Shown piece by piece: positions 1 to 6,787 of a stretch of DNA of 7,258 nucleotides. The DNA is taken from positions 18,849 to 26,106 of the forward strand of contig MHSZ01000014.1 of the NCBI GenBank assembly GCA_001824745.1. Direction: 5' to 3'. The notes below the pieces were generated by a model that was not told the DNA's origin, did no database searches, and was given only the letters and a program-made list of their open reading frames with translations. Positions within the stretch are counted from its first letter, which is position 1. Every line of letters starts with the position of its first letter. Origin of the DNA: Candidatus Terrybacteria bacterium RIFCSPLOWO2_01_FULL_58_14. Lineage in GTDB: Bacteria; Patescibacteriota; Minisyncoccia; Terrybacterales; 2-01-FULL-58-14. The position numbers were made by a program, and so were the translations under genes.

Positions 1-57
1 TGTCCGCGCCGCTCCGGCAAACGAAGAATCGAGATAATCGGCATTATTCATAAACGT
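1..57. other. Upstream flank of rseP, possibly the tail of a preceding gene
   Basis: This short stretch precedes rseP and holds no complete gene. Two plus-strand frames close here: one reads VRAAPANEESR and stops with TAA at 35-37, the other reads SAPLRQTKNRDNRHYS and stops with TAA at 51-53. Either could be the C-terminus of an upstream gene, and too few residues remain to tell which. In many bacteria cdsA or dxr precedes rseP, but neither tail is recognisable as one of these. The third frame is open into rseP without a stop, so an N-terminally longer RseP cannot be formally excluded. No Shine-Dalgarno-like AGGAGG is visible before the ATG at 58. Confidence 0.3.
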
Positions 58-1137
58 ATGCTCACCGTACTGCTTTTCATCGTCATTCTCGGCATTCTCG
101 TCCTCGCGCATGAAGGGGGGCATTTTCTTGCGGCAAAACTCAACGGCGTGCGCGTCCATGAGTTTGGGTTCGGTTTTCCGCCGCGTTTATGGGCTCGCCG
201 CCACGGGGAAACGGAATACTCCGTGAACCTCTTACCGCTTGGAGGGTTCGTGCGTATTGCTGGAGAAGACGGAAGGGACGAAGGGACCGAGCGCGGAAGG
301 AGCTTTAGCGAGAAGCCGTTCCTCGCGAAATTCGTCATGCTGGGGGCCGGCGTTGCGGTGAACTGGATGATTGCAGCGTTCTTGCTCGGTACCCTCCAGA
401 TTTTCGGCGCGCCCATCGCCGTCTCCGATGCCGAGAATATTGCCGCGAATGTGACGGTGTCCGCCGTTGCCCCCGCATCGCCCGCGGCATCGGCGGGCCT
501 TCTTGCGGGGGACACGATTATCGGCCTTGCTGCAGAGGACGGGTCGGCAGTGCCCGCCACTATTCGCGAGGTGCAAAAGTTTCTTTCTATCCATGCGGGC
601 AAAGAGGTGCGTCTGACGTTACGGCGGGGCGAAGATGAGCCGCGGACGCTTTCCGCGGTACCCCGGACACAACCTCCGGAAGGAGAAGGGCCGCTCGGGG
701 TGGCGCTTGTTCGGGTGGCAAAGGTGAGTCACCCCTGGTACGAAGCGCCGTTCAGAGGAGTATTCGTTGCCGCATCTCTGAGCATCGCCGTGGTTCAAGG
801 GCTCGGGGATATGGTCGGCAGCCTTCTTGCCGACGGCCGGCTTGCGGAAGGGATTACCGGACCAGTCGGCATCGCGGTCGCGACCGGGCAGGTGCAAACG
901 CTCGGTTTTGGGGCGCTTCTCGCCTTCATCGCCGTGCTTTCTCTGAACCTTGCGGTACTCAACGCGATTCCTTTCCCGGCGCTCGATGGAGGGCGCGTGG
1001 CGATTGCGGCACTCGAGGGTTTATTCCGCCGTCCATTCCCTCTTCGGGTTGTCGCATGGTTTCATGCGGCGGGCTTCACCGCGCTTATGGCGATTGTCCT
1101 TCTCATTACATATCGAGACGTTCGGAATCTTCTCTAA
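58..1137 (+). CDS. rseP: Site-2 intramembrane zinc metalloprotease RseP (M50 family)
   Basis: This 359-residue membrane protein is a site-2 protease that cuts transmembrane substrates, classically anti-sigma factors or signal-peptide remnants. The zinc motif HEGGH is at residues 18-22 inside the first membrane helix (about 2-26), with Glu19 as catalytic base. The second metal-ligand motif, NAIPFPALDGG, is at 302-312, with Asp310 as third ligand. The family signature NLLPLGGFVRIAGED is at 57-71 and GITGPVGI at 265-272. A single PDZ domain covers about 132-203; E. coli RseP (about 450 residues) has two. Further membrane helices lie near 92-118, 284-304 and 333-351. The ATG at 58 puts HExxH at the usual distance from the N-terminus. 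proS follows after 45 bases, a neighbour also seen in other phyla. The substrate in this organism is unknown, since no sigma or anti-sigma gene is in the window. Confidence 0.95.
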   Translation: MLTVLLFIVILGILVLAHEGGHFLAAKLNGVRVHEFGFGFPPRLWARRHGETEYSVNLLPLGGFVRIAGEDGRDEGTERGRSFSEKPFLAKFVMLGAGVAVNWMIAAFLLGTLQIFGAPIAVSDAENIAANVTVSAVAPASPAASAGLLAGDTIIGLAAEDGSAVPATIREVQKFLSIHAGKEVRLTLRRGEDEPRTLSAVPRTQPPEGEGPLGVALVRVAKVSHPWYEAPFRGVFVAASLSIAVVQGLGDMVGSLLADGRLAEGITGPVGIAVATGQVQTLGFGALLAFIAVLSLNLAVLNAIPFPALDGGRVAIAALEGLFRRPFPLRVVAWFHAAGFTALMAIVLLITYRDVRNLL

Positions 1138-1182
1138 GCTGTGCTGCGAACGTGCGAACTCCGCCACCCCAAGCTCACTGTT

Positions 1183-2472
1183 ATGGTACGGCAATCAGAA
1201 CTTTTTCTTCCATTGCGGCGCGAAGATCCTCGCGGAGAGGAGTTTGCAAACGCCAAATTGCTGCTGCGCGGCGGGTATATCGATAAGCTTTCTTCGGGCG
1301 TCTTCACCATGTTACCGCTCGGTTTTATGGTGTTGCGGCGCATCGAGCAGATTGTTCGGGAAGGGATGGAACGCCTCCACGCTCAAGAGTTTTCTATGCC
1401 GGCGCTGCAAACGCCGGCGATTTGGGAAGAAACGGGGCGGTGGGCGACGCTTCCTCCGGAGATGTTCCAGTTTTCCGATCGCAGCGATCGTCCGGTGGGC
1501 CTTGCGATGACGCACGAAGAAGTGATTTTTGACCTTGTTCGGCGGACCGTACGCTCGGCGCATGAGCTGCCGATTTCCCTCTATCAGTTTCAGACGAAAT
1601 TCCGGGATGAACCGCGGCCGAAATCCGGCCTCATCCGGGGACGGGAGTTTCTTATGAAAGATCTCTATAGTTTTCATGCCTCGCCAGAAGATCTTGAAAC
1701 GTATTACCGCGCCGTGATGGATGAGTATCGGACGATTTTTGCGCAGTGCGGACTTGAGGCGATTGTCGTGGAGGCGTCCGGGGGCATCTTCACCAAAAAT
1801 CCCTCGCATGAGTTTCAGATTATCGCGAGTTCCGGCGAGGACCGTATTATCCTCTGTGAGCGCGGTGATTTTGCGCAGAATAGCGAGATTGCAAGCGCCG
1901 CCAGCCCCTGTCCCAAGTGCGGAGGCGCGCTCCGCGAGGAGCGGTCTGTGGAAGTGGGGAACACTTTCCGTTTTTATGATAAGTACGCAAACGACATGCG
2001 AGGATACGTGCAGGGCGCTTCCGGCGAAAAGCTCCCGATTCTACTCGCCTCTTATGGCATCGGGATCGGGCGGCTCATGGCGACGATTGTAGAAGCGCGC
2101 CACGACGAAAAGGGCATCGTGTGGCCCGATCGCGTAGCACCTTTCGCCGTACATCTCCTTGTACTCGGGAGCCACGAGGGGCTTTTTCGCGAAGCCGAGC
2201 GCCTCGGGAACGCTTTACAAGATAAGGGTATTGCGGTACTCTATGATGACCGCGTGAACGTGAGTGCAGGTGAAAAACTGGCGACGGCAGACCTCCTCGG
2301 TATGCCGCAGCGCGTGGTGGTGAGCTCAAAGACCTTCGCGTCCGGAAAAGCAGAGTTGAAGCGGCGGGACGAGAGCGAGGCGCGTCTCGTTGCCACCCAA
2401 GAGATTATCGAGATTATCTTACTCACTACGAATACGAATCATACGAACATACGAATAGCGCCATCGGTGTAA
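1183..2472 (+). CDS. proS: Prolyl-tRNA synthetase, short form without the editing insertion
   Basis: This class II synthetase ligates proline to tRNA(Pro) in the cytoplasm. From ATG 1183 it has 429 residues. The start region MVRQSELFLPLRRE is typical; the catalytic TxE motif (MTHEEV) is at 109-114; motif 2, with FRDE and GREFLMKDLYSFH, spans 140-165; motif 3, GIGIGRL, is at 292-298; and the anticodon-binding domain is about 322-412. The bacterial family has about 570 residues because of a roughly 180-residue editing domain between motifs 2 and 3. Here that space holds only a linker with CPKCGG (243-248), then VEVGNTF (256-262). The last 15 residues, from Thr415, are encoded by a repeat arm and loop and look added. 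An in-frame GTG at 1141 would add 14 residues, but family alignment favours 1183. No Shine-Dalgarno sequence precedes either start. Confidence 0.95.
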   Translation: MVRQSELFLPLRREDPRGEEFANAKLLLRGGYIDKLSSGVFTMLPLGFMVLRRIEQIVREGMERLHAQEFSMPALQTPAIWEETGRWATLPPEMFQFSDRSDRPVGLAMTHEEVIFDLVRRTVRSAHELPISLYQFQTKFRDEPRPKSGLIRGREFLMKDLYSFHASPEDLETYYRAVMDEYRTIFAQCGLEAIVVEASGGIFTKNPSHEFQIIASSGEDRIILCERGDFAQNSEIASAASPCPKCGGALREERSVEVGNTFRFYDKYANDMRGYVQGASGEKLPILLASYGIGIGRLMATIVEARHDEKGIVWPDRVAPFAVHLLVLGSHEGLFREAERLGNALQDKGIAVLYDDRVNVSAGEKLATADLLGMPQRVVVSSKTFASGKAELKRRDESEARLVATQEIIEIILLTTNTNHTNIRIAPSV

Positions 2473-2505
2473 GATTCGTAAATTCGTAACATTGGTATTC
2501 GTAGT
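2425..2505. repeat. Imperfect palindrome of short direct repeats across the proS/mreB junction
   Basis: The left arm (2425-2456) and right arm (2474-2505) are each 32 bases long and pair at 27 of 32 positions, with an unbroken 11-base stretch (actacgaatac / gtattcgtagt) at the base. The 17-base loop (2457-2473) contains the proS stop codon TAA at 2470-2472. Each arm is made of a 7-base unit: tacgaat or a one-base variant at 2427, 2433, 2442 and 2450 on the left, and its complement attcgta at 2474, 2482 and 2497 on the right, plus a variant tatcgta at 2505-2511. The region is AT-rich compared with its neighbours. The left arm is in-frame proS coding sequence; the right arm ends five bases before the mreB ATG. 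There is no T-run after the stem, so it is not a classic intrinsic terminator. It may be a gene-border repeat element or an RNA hairpin; its function is unknown. Confidence 0.85.
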
Positions 2506-2510
2506 ATCGT

Positions 2511-3563
2511 ATGCGGATTCCATTCCGGAGCCCCTTTGCGGTCGATATCGCTATTGATCTTGGTACGGCCAATACGCTCGTGTATGTGCGCGGGCGCGGC
2601 ATCGTGGTGAACGAACCTTCCGTGGTTGCGCTCAACACGAAGACGGGGAAAATGCTCGCGATCGGCAATGAAGCAAAGAAGATGGTGGGCCGCACGCCGG
2701 CCCATATTGTTGCGGTGAAACCTCTGATTCAGGGCGTCATCTCCGACTTTGAAGTCACCGAAGAGATGCTTCGTTATTTCTTCTCTCAGGTCAGTGGCGG
2801 CAGGACGCTGTGGCGTAGGCCGCGTGTCGTGATCGGTATTCCGTCCGGTGTCACCGAAGTGGAGAAGCGGGCGGTGGAGGACGCAGCGCGCAACGCTGGA
2901 GCCAGCGATGTGTATCTCATCGAGGAGCCGATGGCTGCGGCGATCGGTGCGCGTTTACCCGTGCAAGACGCCGCAGGGTCTATGGTGGTGGATATCGGCG
3001 GCGGCACGACGGAAATCGCGGTGATTTCGCTCGGCGGCATTGTCGCGGCGCGATCGCTCCGCATCGCGGGTGATCGCCTCACCGAGGATATCCGTCATTT
3101 TTCTCAGGAGGAGTGCAAGCTTCTTTTAGGAGAGCGAACTGCGGAAGAGATTAAGTTTACCGTAGGGTCCGCGTTTACGCTTCCCGAGCGTCTCGAGGCG
3201 CCTATGCGCGGCCGCGATCTCGTGACCGGTCTCCCGCGCGAGGTGAACGTGAACGACGAACAGATTCGGCGCGCGATGCTCCGGAGCTTGGCAGCTATTG
3301 CCCAGGCGGCGCGCGATGTCATCGAAGAAACACCGCCAGAACTCGTTGCGGATATTATGGCACGCGGGATTGTGCTTGCCGGCGGGGGAGCACTTCTGCG
3401 CGGACTAGATCAGATGTTGGCACAGGAGACGATGATGCCTGTTTCCGTAGCGGATGATCCAATGACGATGGTCGTGCGGGGAGCAGGCATTGCGCTGGAA
3501 GAACTCCGGAACTTGAGCGAAGTGTTCGTTTCTGCCGATACTGCGCCGATGGGATTTCAGTAG
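2511..3563 (+). CDS. mreB: Rod shape-determining actin homologue MreB
   Basis: This 350-residue ATPase polymerises under the inner membrane and positions the side-wall peptidoglycan synthesis complex. The length is normal for the family. The actin-fold motifs are clear: phosphate 1 IDLGTANT at 15-22, the catalytic-region IEEPMAAAIG at 137-146, phosphate 2 DIGGGTTEIAV at 161-171, LLGERTAEEIK at 205-215 and the adenosine motif GIVLAGGGALLRG at 286-298. The N-terminal extension MRIPFRSPF is hydrophobic and basic and could serve as a membrane anchor, as in other MreB proteins. The segment RHFSQEEC (195-202) differs from the sequence I recall in well-studied MreBs but keeps the spacing. It heads the mreBCD-mrdA group; mreC begins 16 bases after its stop. 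The start codon lies just outside a palindrome, so an mRNA hairpin there could affect its translation. No Shine-Dalgarno sequence is seen. Confidence 0.97.
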   Translation: MRIPFRSPFAVDIAIDLGTANTLVYVRGRGIVVNEPSVVALNTKTGKMLAIGNEAKKMVGRTPAHIVAVKPLIQGVISDFEVTEEMLRYFFSQVSGGRTLWRRPRVVIGIPSGVTEVEKRAVEDAARNAGASDVYLIEEPMAAAIGARLPVQDAAGSMVVDIGGGTTEIAVISLGGIVAARSLRIAGDRLTEDIRHFSQEECKLLLGERTAEEIKFTVGSAFTLPERLEAPMRGRDLVTGLPREVNVNDEQIRRAMLRSLAAIAQAARDVIEETPPELVADIMARGIVLAGGGALLRGLDQMLAQETMMPVSVADDPMTMVVRGAGIALEELRNLSEVFVSADTAPMGFQ

Positions 3564-3579
3564 GTTCATACGTTGTGCG

Positions 3580-4323
3580 ATGGTGCAGAAAGGATTGAAC
3601 GGGTGGGCGGCGCTGGGGGCTTTGGCGGTCGCCACAATTTTTTTTCATATTCAACCCGATGCGAGCGCGGTGCTCCGGGGTCCTGTGGTAGATGCGTTCG
3701 TACTGCCGTTCTTTGGCGTTTCGGATTCGATACTCAACTCCACAGATACTCTTGCGGAGAAAGGGGCTCGCATTGCCCTTTTAGAGGAAGAGAATGCTGC
3801 CCTGAAACGCGCGCAGGGTATTGCGGGGAGCAGCGAACGTGCGCGGCTTCTCACGCGCGTGTTGTGGTACGATCCGGATCCTGCGCGGCGGGCAGTGCGC
3901 ATCGCGATTCCCGATGGCGCGGAGATTGCGGAGGGAGAAGCGGTGGTGGCGCCCGGCGACATCCTTGTCGGACAAGTGACGGCGGTGAGCGCCAAGAGTG
4001 CTGACGTACTCTTAATCGATGACCCAGATTTTACCCTCAGCGTTTCTTTAGGAGAAGAGATAGGGCTCGGCAAGGGCACCGGCCAAGGCGCGCTCACGAT
4101 AGATTTCGTCCCCACTGAAGCGGTTTTTGAGCAGGGGATTGCTGTACGATCCGCCGGTCGCGAAGGGGCTATTCCGACGGGGATATTCATCGGGTGGCTC
4201 GCGGTTGGCCAAAAGGCGCCAGGCGAACCCTTCGCACTACTTCGTATCGTGCCCGCAGTGGACCTCGAAGCTTTGGGGATCGTGATGGTATTGCCCACCG
4301 GCGAGCCTTTCGCATTGCCATGA
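3580..4323 (+). CDS. mreC: Rod shape-determining protein MreC
   Basis: MreC is a single-pass membrane protein whose extracytoplasmic part forms filaments and activates PBP2. This copy has 247 residues, shorter than the roughly 290 of B. subtilis or 367 of E. coli. A membrane helix lies at about 8-23, then a coiled-coil-like stretch at about 57-80 (rich in Leu, Glu and Ala, including ALLEEENAALKR at 66-77). The beta-rich MreC core follows, with VVAPGDILVGQVTAVSAKSA at 122-141 and VLLIDDPDFTLSVSL at 143-157. The C-terminus lacks the long variable tail of E. coli MreC. It sits between mreB (16-base gap) and mreD (four-base ATGA overlap), which strongly supports the call. The overlap suggests translational coupling with mreD. 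Confidence 0.93.
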   Translation: MVQKGLNGWAALGALAVATIFFHIQPDASAVLRGPVVDAFVLPFFGVSDSILNSTDTLAEKGARIALLEEENAALKRAQGIAGSSERARLLTRVLWYDPDPARRAVRIAIPDGAEIAEGEAVVAPGDILVGQVTAVSAKSADVLLIDDPDFTLSVSLGEEIGLGKGTGQGALTIDFVPTEAVFEQGIAVRSAGREGAIPTGIFIGWLAVGQKAPGEPFALLRIVPAVDLEALGIVMVLPTGEPFALP

Positions 4324-4793
4324 TACCGCTTCCTTTTCTTTTTCTCCTCGTCGTCGGAACCGGGGCTTCGACTGCGTTGAGTATTCACGCAGCACCTTGG
4401 GTATGGCCCGTTCTTTTCCCGTTCCTTTTTCTGCTGCCCGGGCCAGCGCGGTGGGGAGTATTCGCCGCAGCGGGTTTTATGCTCGACGTATTCAGCGGGC
4501 ACGTATTCGGCCTCGGCATCTTTGCCGCGCTGGGCGCTCTATGGTTCGGAGAGCGGCTTCGCATTTTACTCCGTTCTTCGATTGCGGCACGGTGCTTCGT
4601 GGGATTCTCTCTTGCTATGTTTGCTCCCGTCTTTCTCGTTCTCGCACGCGAAGTTTTTGCAGCGAGCCGAGGTTCTCTTGAGTGGTACGGCTCGTCTCTT
4701 TTTGTTTACGCGGCAGCCGCTTTCGTCGGGAGTGTCGGCGCCGCGTTTTTCACCGGGGAAGGCGGGATATTCCGGCGTTTGATGCGCCGATGA
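4320..4793 (+). CDS. mreD: Rod shape-determining membrane protein MreD
   Basis: MreD is a small polytopic membrane protein of the elongation complex, binding MreC and perhaps RodA or PBP2. From ATG 4320 it has 157 residues, close to the usual 160-170. Five or six hydrophobic segments can be drawn, about 3-20, 27-41, 44-58, 62-77, 92-109 and 124-144, and it ends in a basic tail, FRRLMRR. The conserved MreD loop motif GFMLDVFSGHVFG is at 52-64, with Asp56. The frame is open upstream to ATG 4194, but that extension of 42 residues is Arg-rich, overlaps mreC by 130 bases and is not MreD-like. The start used here overlaps the mreC stop as ATGA. Its own stop overlaps the mrdA start in the same way. 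Sequence conservation in MreD is low, so the call rests on topology, the motif and position. Confidence 0.9.
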   Translation: MIPLPFLFLLVVGTGASTALSIHAAPWVWPVLFPFLFLLPGPARWGVFAAAGFMLDVFSGHVFGLGIFAALGALWFGERLRILLRSSIAARCFVGFSLAMFAPVFLVLAREVFAASRGSLEWYGSSLFVYAAAAFVGSVGAAFFTGEGGIFRRLMRR

Positions 4794-6700
4794 GTATGGA
4801 AGAACGTAACCCTCGTTTCTTTAGTCCGGAGGAGATCATCGCGGATTTCACGAGGCGCGAGGATCCCCGTGCGGGCGATACGCTGGAGGCGCCGATTCCG
4901 CGGCGTTCCATCGCTCTATTTCTTGTGATCGCCTTTTCGCTTTTTCTGTTATTCGCCTTCCGTGCTTTCTCTCTTACTGTTCTCCAGGGATCCGAGTTGT
5001 TGCGTGCGGCAGAGCGTTCCGGCGCTCGTACGTTTGCGATTTTGCCCTTGCGCGGAGCCATTCTTGACCGGAACGGCGAAGCGGTCGTGGAGAACGCGTC
5101 GACGTTGACACTCGTCTTTGATCCGCTTTCTGCGAACACCGCTTCCCTTCAGGTGCGGAACGAAACCTTCGCGCGCGCCGGCGCGATACTCGGTATCAAC
5201 GCCGATGAACTCCAGTCACGCGCGGAATCTTTTTCGAATCAAGCTGAGGCGCGCGTGATTGTTTCCGAGTTGATGCGGGAAAAAGCAGTTGCGCTTGCGG
5301 CAGCAGATCTCCCGGACTTTCTGCGCGTGGAACCATCTTTCCAGAGGACATATCCTCGCGGCGGTGAGGCCTTCGCTTCAATCGTGGGGTATGTCGGCGA
5401 TGTGACCGAAGAAGATGTTGAAACACAGGGCTTCAGTCCCCGCGAGATGATTGGAAAAGCCGGCGTCGAGCTTTCCTACGACGATGTGCTGCGCGGAGTG
5501 CCGGGGCAGCGTCGTGTGCTCGTGGATGCCCGCGGCAGCACGCGCGGTGAAGCGGTGATCCAGGCCCCGGTCGCCGGCAGTAATCTCCGGCTCACTATTG
5601 ATGCCGGACTCACCGACGCGGCGGCTGCGGCATTGCAAGATGCGCTTCGACGGTCGGGAGCGCGCGGCGGTGCTTTGGTCGCGGTGGACCCTCGCAATGG
5701 AGCGGTGCGCGCACTCGTCTCGCTTCCCACGTACGATGCGGGAGCGGTGAGCCGGGGACTTTCCCTTGCCGAATACCAGCGGCTTACCGGCGATCCCCGC
5801 ACGCCTTTTCTCAATCGAGCGATCGGCGGCCTCTATCCGTCCGGCTCCACCATCAAACCGTTCATCGGAGCGGCAGCCCTTGCCGAACGCGTGATCTCCC
5901 CGACGCGACGCATCGATGATACGCGCGGGCTCATTACCGTCACCTCGATATACGACCCGAACGTATCCTGGACGTTCCGGGACTGGAAGGCCCACGGCTA
6001 TGTCAGCTTCATCGATGCCCTTGCGGTATCGGCCAACGTGTATTTCTACACCGTAGGGGGCGGCTATGGCGACATCGAAGGTCTCGGTCCCGAACGTATT
6101 GCGCGATATCTCTCCTCATTTGGGTTTGGCCGCACGCTCGGAATCGATTTGGCGGGCGAAGCCGAAGGGAGGATACCCAGCCCAGCGTGGAAGGAGGCAA
6201 CGAAGGGGGAGCAATGGTTCGTTGGCGATACCTATAACCTCTCTATTGGCCAGGGCGACCTCGCGGTGACGCCTCTCCAGCTCGCTTCTGCCACCGCTGC
6301 AGTTGCCAATGGCGGGACTCTGTTTCAACCGTATGTACTCGACGCTGTCATGGGAGCGGATGGCACCGAGGTGCGCCGAGGTGAAACGAGGTCTCTGGGG
6401 GCGCTTCCGCTCACCGGGACGGATTTGGGGTGGGTGAAACGAGGCATGCGGGCGTCCGTGACTGCGTCTCAAGGAACAAATCGTGCGCTCGCCGATCTTC
6501 CATTGGCCGTTGCGGCCAAGACCGGTACGGCACAGTTCGGCAGCGAGGGAAAGACCCATGCGCTTGTGACGGCGTTTGCGCCCATGGAGAACCCCGAACT
6601 CGCGCTTGCAATAGTACTGGAGGGTGGAGGCGAAGGGACGGTGGCCACGCGCGTTGCCAGAGAGGTTCTCGCGTGGTACGCTGCCCATCGGGCAGATTAG
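4790..6700 (+). CDS. mrdA: Penicillin-binding protein 2, class B transpeptidase of cell elongation
   Basis: This 636-residue enzyme cross-links peptidoglycan outside the membrane as part of the elongasome. It has a cytoplasmic tail of about 40 residues, one membrane anchor (about 41-63), the PBP dimerisation domain starting with LPLRGAILDRNGE (85-97), and the transpeptidase domain from about 265. The three catalytic motifs are intact: SxxK as STIK at 353-356 (nucleophile Ser353), SxN as SAN at 414-416, and KTGT at 577-580. The position directly after mreD favours PBP2 over the division enzyme FtsI. The start at 4790 overlaps the mreD stop as ATGA; ATG 4796, two codons on, is an alternative, while the frame upstream to 4682 runs inside mreD and gives an implausible Arg-rich leader. 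The final Ala-Asp and stop codon fall in the left arm of a palindrome. rodA, its common partner gene, does not follow. Confidence 0.95.
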   Translation: MSMEERNPRFFSPEEIIADFTRREDPRAGDTLEAPIPRRSIALFLVIAFSLFLLFAFRAFSLTVLQGSELLRAAERSGARTFAILPLRGAILDRNGEAVVENASTLTLVFDPLSANTASLQVRNETFARAGAILGINADELQSRAESFSNQAEARVIVSELMREKAVALAAADLPDFLRVEPSFQRTYPRGGEAFASIVGYVGDVTEEDVETQGFSPREMIGKAGVELSYDDVLRGVPGQRRVLVDARGSTRGEAVIQAPVAGSNLRLTIDAGLTDAAAAALQDALRRSGARGGALVAVDPRNGAVRALVSLPTYDAGAVSRGLSLAEYQRLTGDPRTPFLNRAIGGLYPSGSTIKPFIGAAALAERVISPTRRIDDTRGLITVTSIYDPNVSWTFRDWKAHGYVSFIDALAVSANVYFYTVGGGYGDIEGLGPERIARYLSSFGFGRTLGIDLAGEAEGRIPSPAWKEATKGEQWFVGDTYNLSIGQGDLAVTPLQLASATAAVANGGTLFQPYVLDAVMGADGTEVRRGETRSLGALPLTGTDLGWVKRGMRASVTASQGTNRALADLPLAVAAKTGTAQFGSEGKTHALVTAFAPMENPELALAIVLEGGGEGTVATRVAREVLAWYAAHRAD

Positions 6701-6780
6701 CAGAATGGCAGATTGGTCGATTGGCGTAGAACAGTGATCGTCTTTTTTGCCAATATCTAATCTGCTAATAACTAATCTGC
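6692..6780. repeat. Imperfect palindrome of short direct repeats across the mrdA/greA junction
   Basis: The left arm (6692-6725) and right arm (6749-6780) pair at about 25 of 34 aligned positions with two one-base gaps; two further positions would be G-U pairs in RNA. The outer nine bases (gcagattag / ctaatctgc) pair perfectly, as do the innermost six (attggc / gccaat). Within the arms the unit gcagatt or gcagaat occurs at 6692, 6700 and 6708, and its complement aatctgc at 6759 and 6774. The left arm includes the last two codons and TAG stop (6698-6700) of mrdA. The right arm ends seven bases before the greA ATG. The 23-base loop ends in six T residues (6743-6748), which lie before rather than after the stem, so a standard intrinsic terminator is not supported. 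The architecture matches the island at 2425-2505 but the unit sequence is different. Confidence 0.8.
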
Positions 6781-6787
6781 ATCGTTC

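Noticed and set aside
1347..1353. Single copy of gcagatt inside proS as a further repeat element
   Set aside because: One isolated 7-base match in ordinary coding sequence is expected by chance, and no inverted partner lies nearby.
950..1510. Plus-strand reading frame across the rseP/proS junction
   Set aside because: Out of frame with both genes, Cys/Arg/Ser-rich, and overlapping clear RseP and ProRS sequence at both ends.
2425..2505. CRISPR array
   Set aside because: The units are only 7 bases, almost contiguous and in both orientations; there are no spacers of uniform length and no cas genes.
4194..4319. Upstream extension of mreD
   Set aside because: The extra 42 residues are Arg-rich and overlap mreC; the ATGA start at 4320 gives a normal MreD beginning with a membrane helix.
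3651..4502. Long minus-strand reading frame of 283 codons opposite mreC and mreD
   Set aside because: It is a shadow of the high-GC coding frames; its product is Ser/Pro/Arg-rich low-complexity sequence with no recognisable domain, while the plus strand carries clear MreC and MreD.
4682..4789. Upstream extension of mrdA
   Set aside because: The extra 36 residues overlap mreD and are Arg/Cys-rich; the ATGA-overlap start gives the expected short cytoplasmic tail and membrane anchor.
5378..5995. Minus-strand reading frame of 205 codons opposite mrdA
   Set aside because: Arg-rich product without motifs, lying opposite the well-conserved PBP2 catalytic region.
6726..6748. Intrinsic terminator from the six T residues after mrdA
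   Set aside because: Only a 4-bp stem (cgat/atcg) can be drawn directly before the T-run; the large palindrome has the T-run in its loop rather than after its stem.
6747..6778. Promoter for greA using ttgcca as a -35 box
   Set aside because: No good -10 hexamer lies 16-18 bases downstream; candidates such as taacta match TATAAT poorly, and AT-rich repeat sequence gives chance matches.
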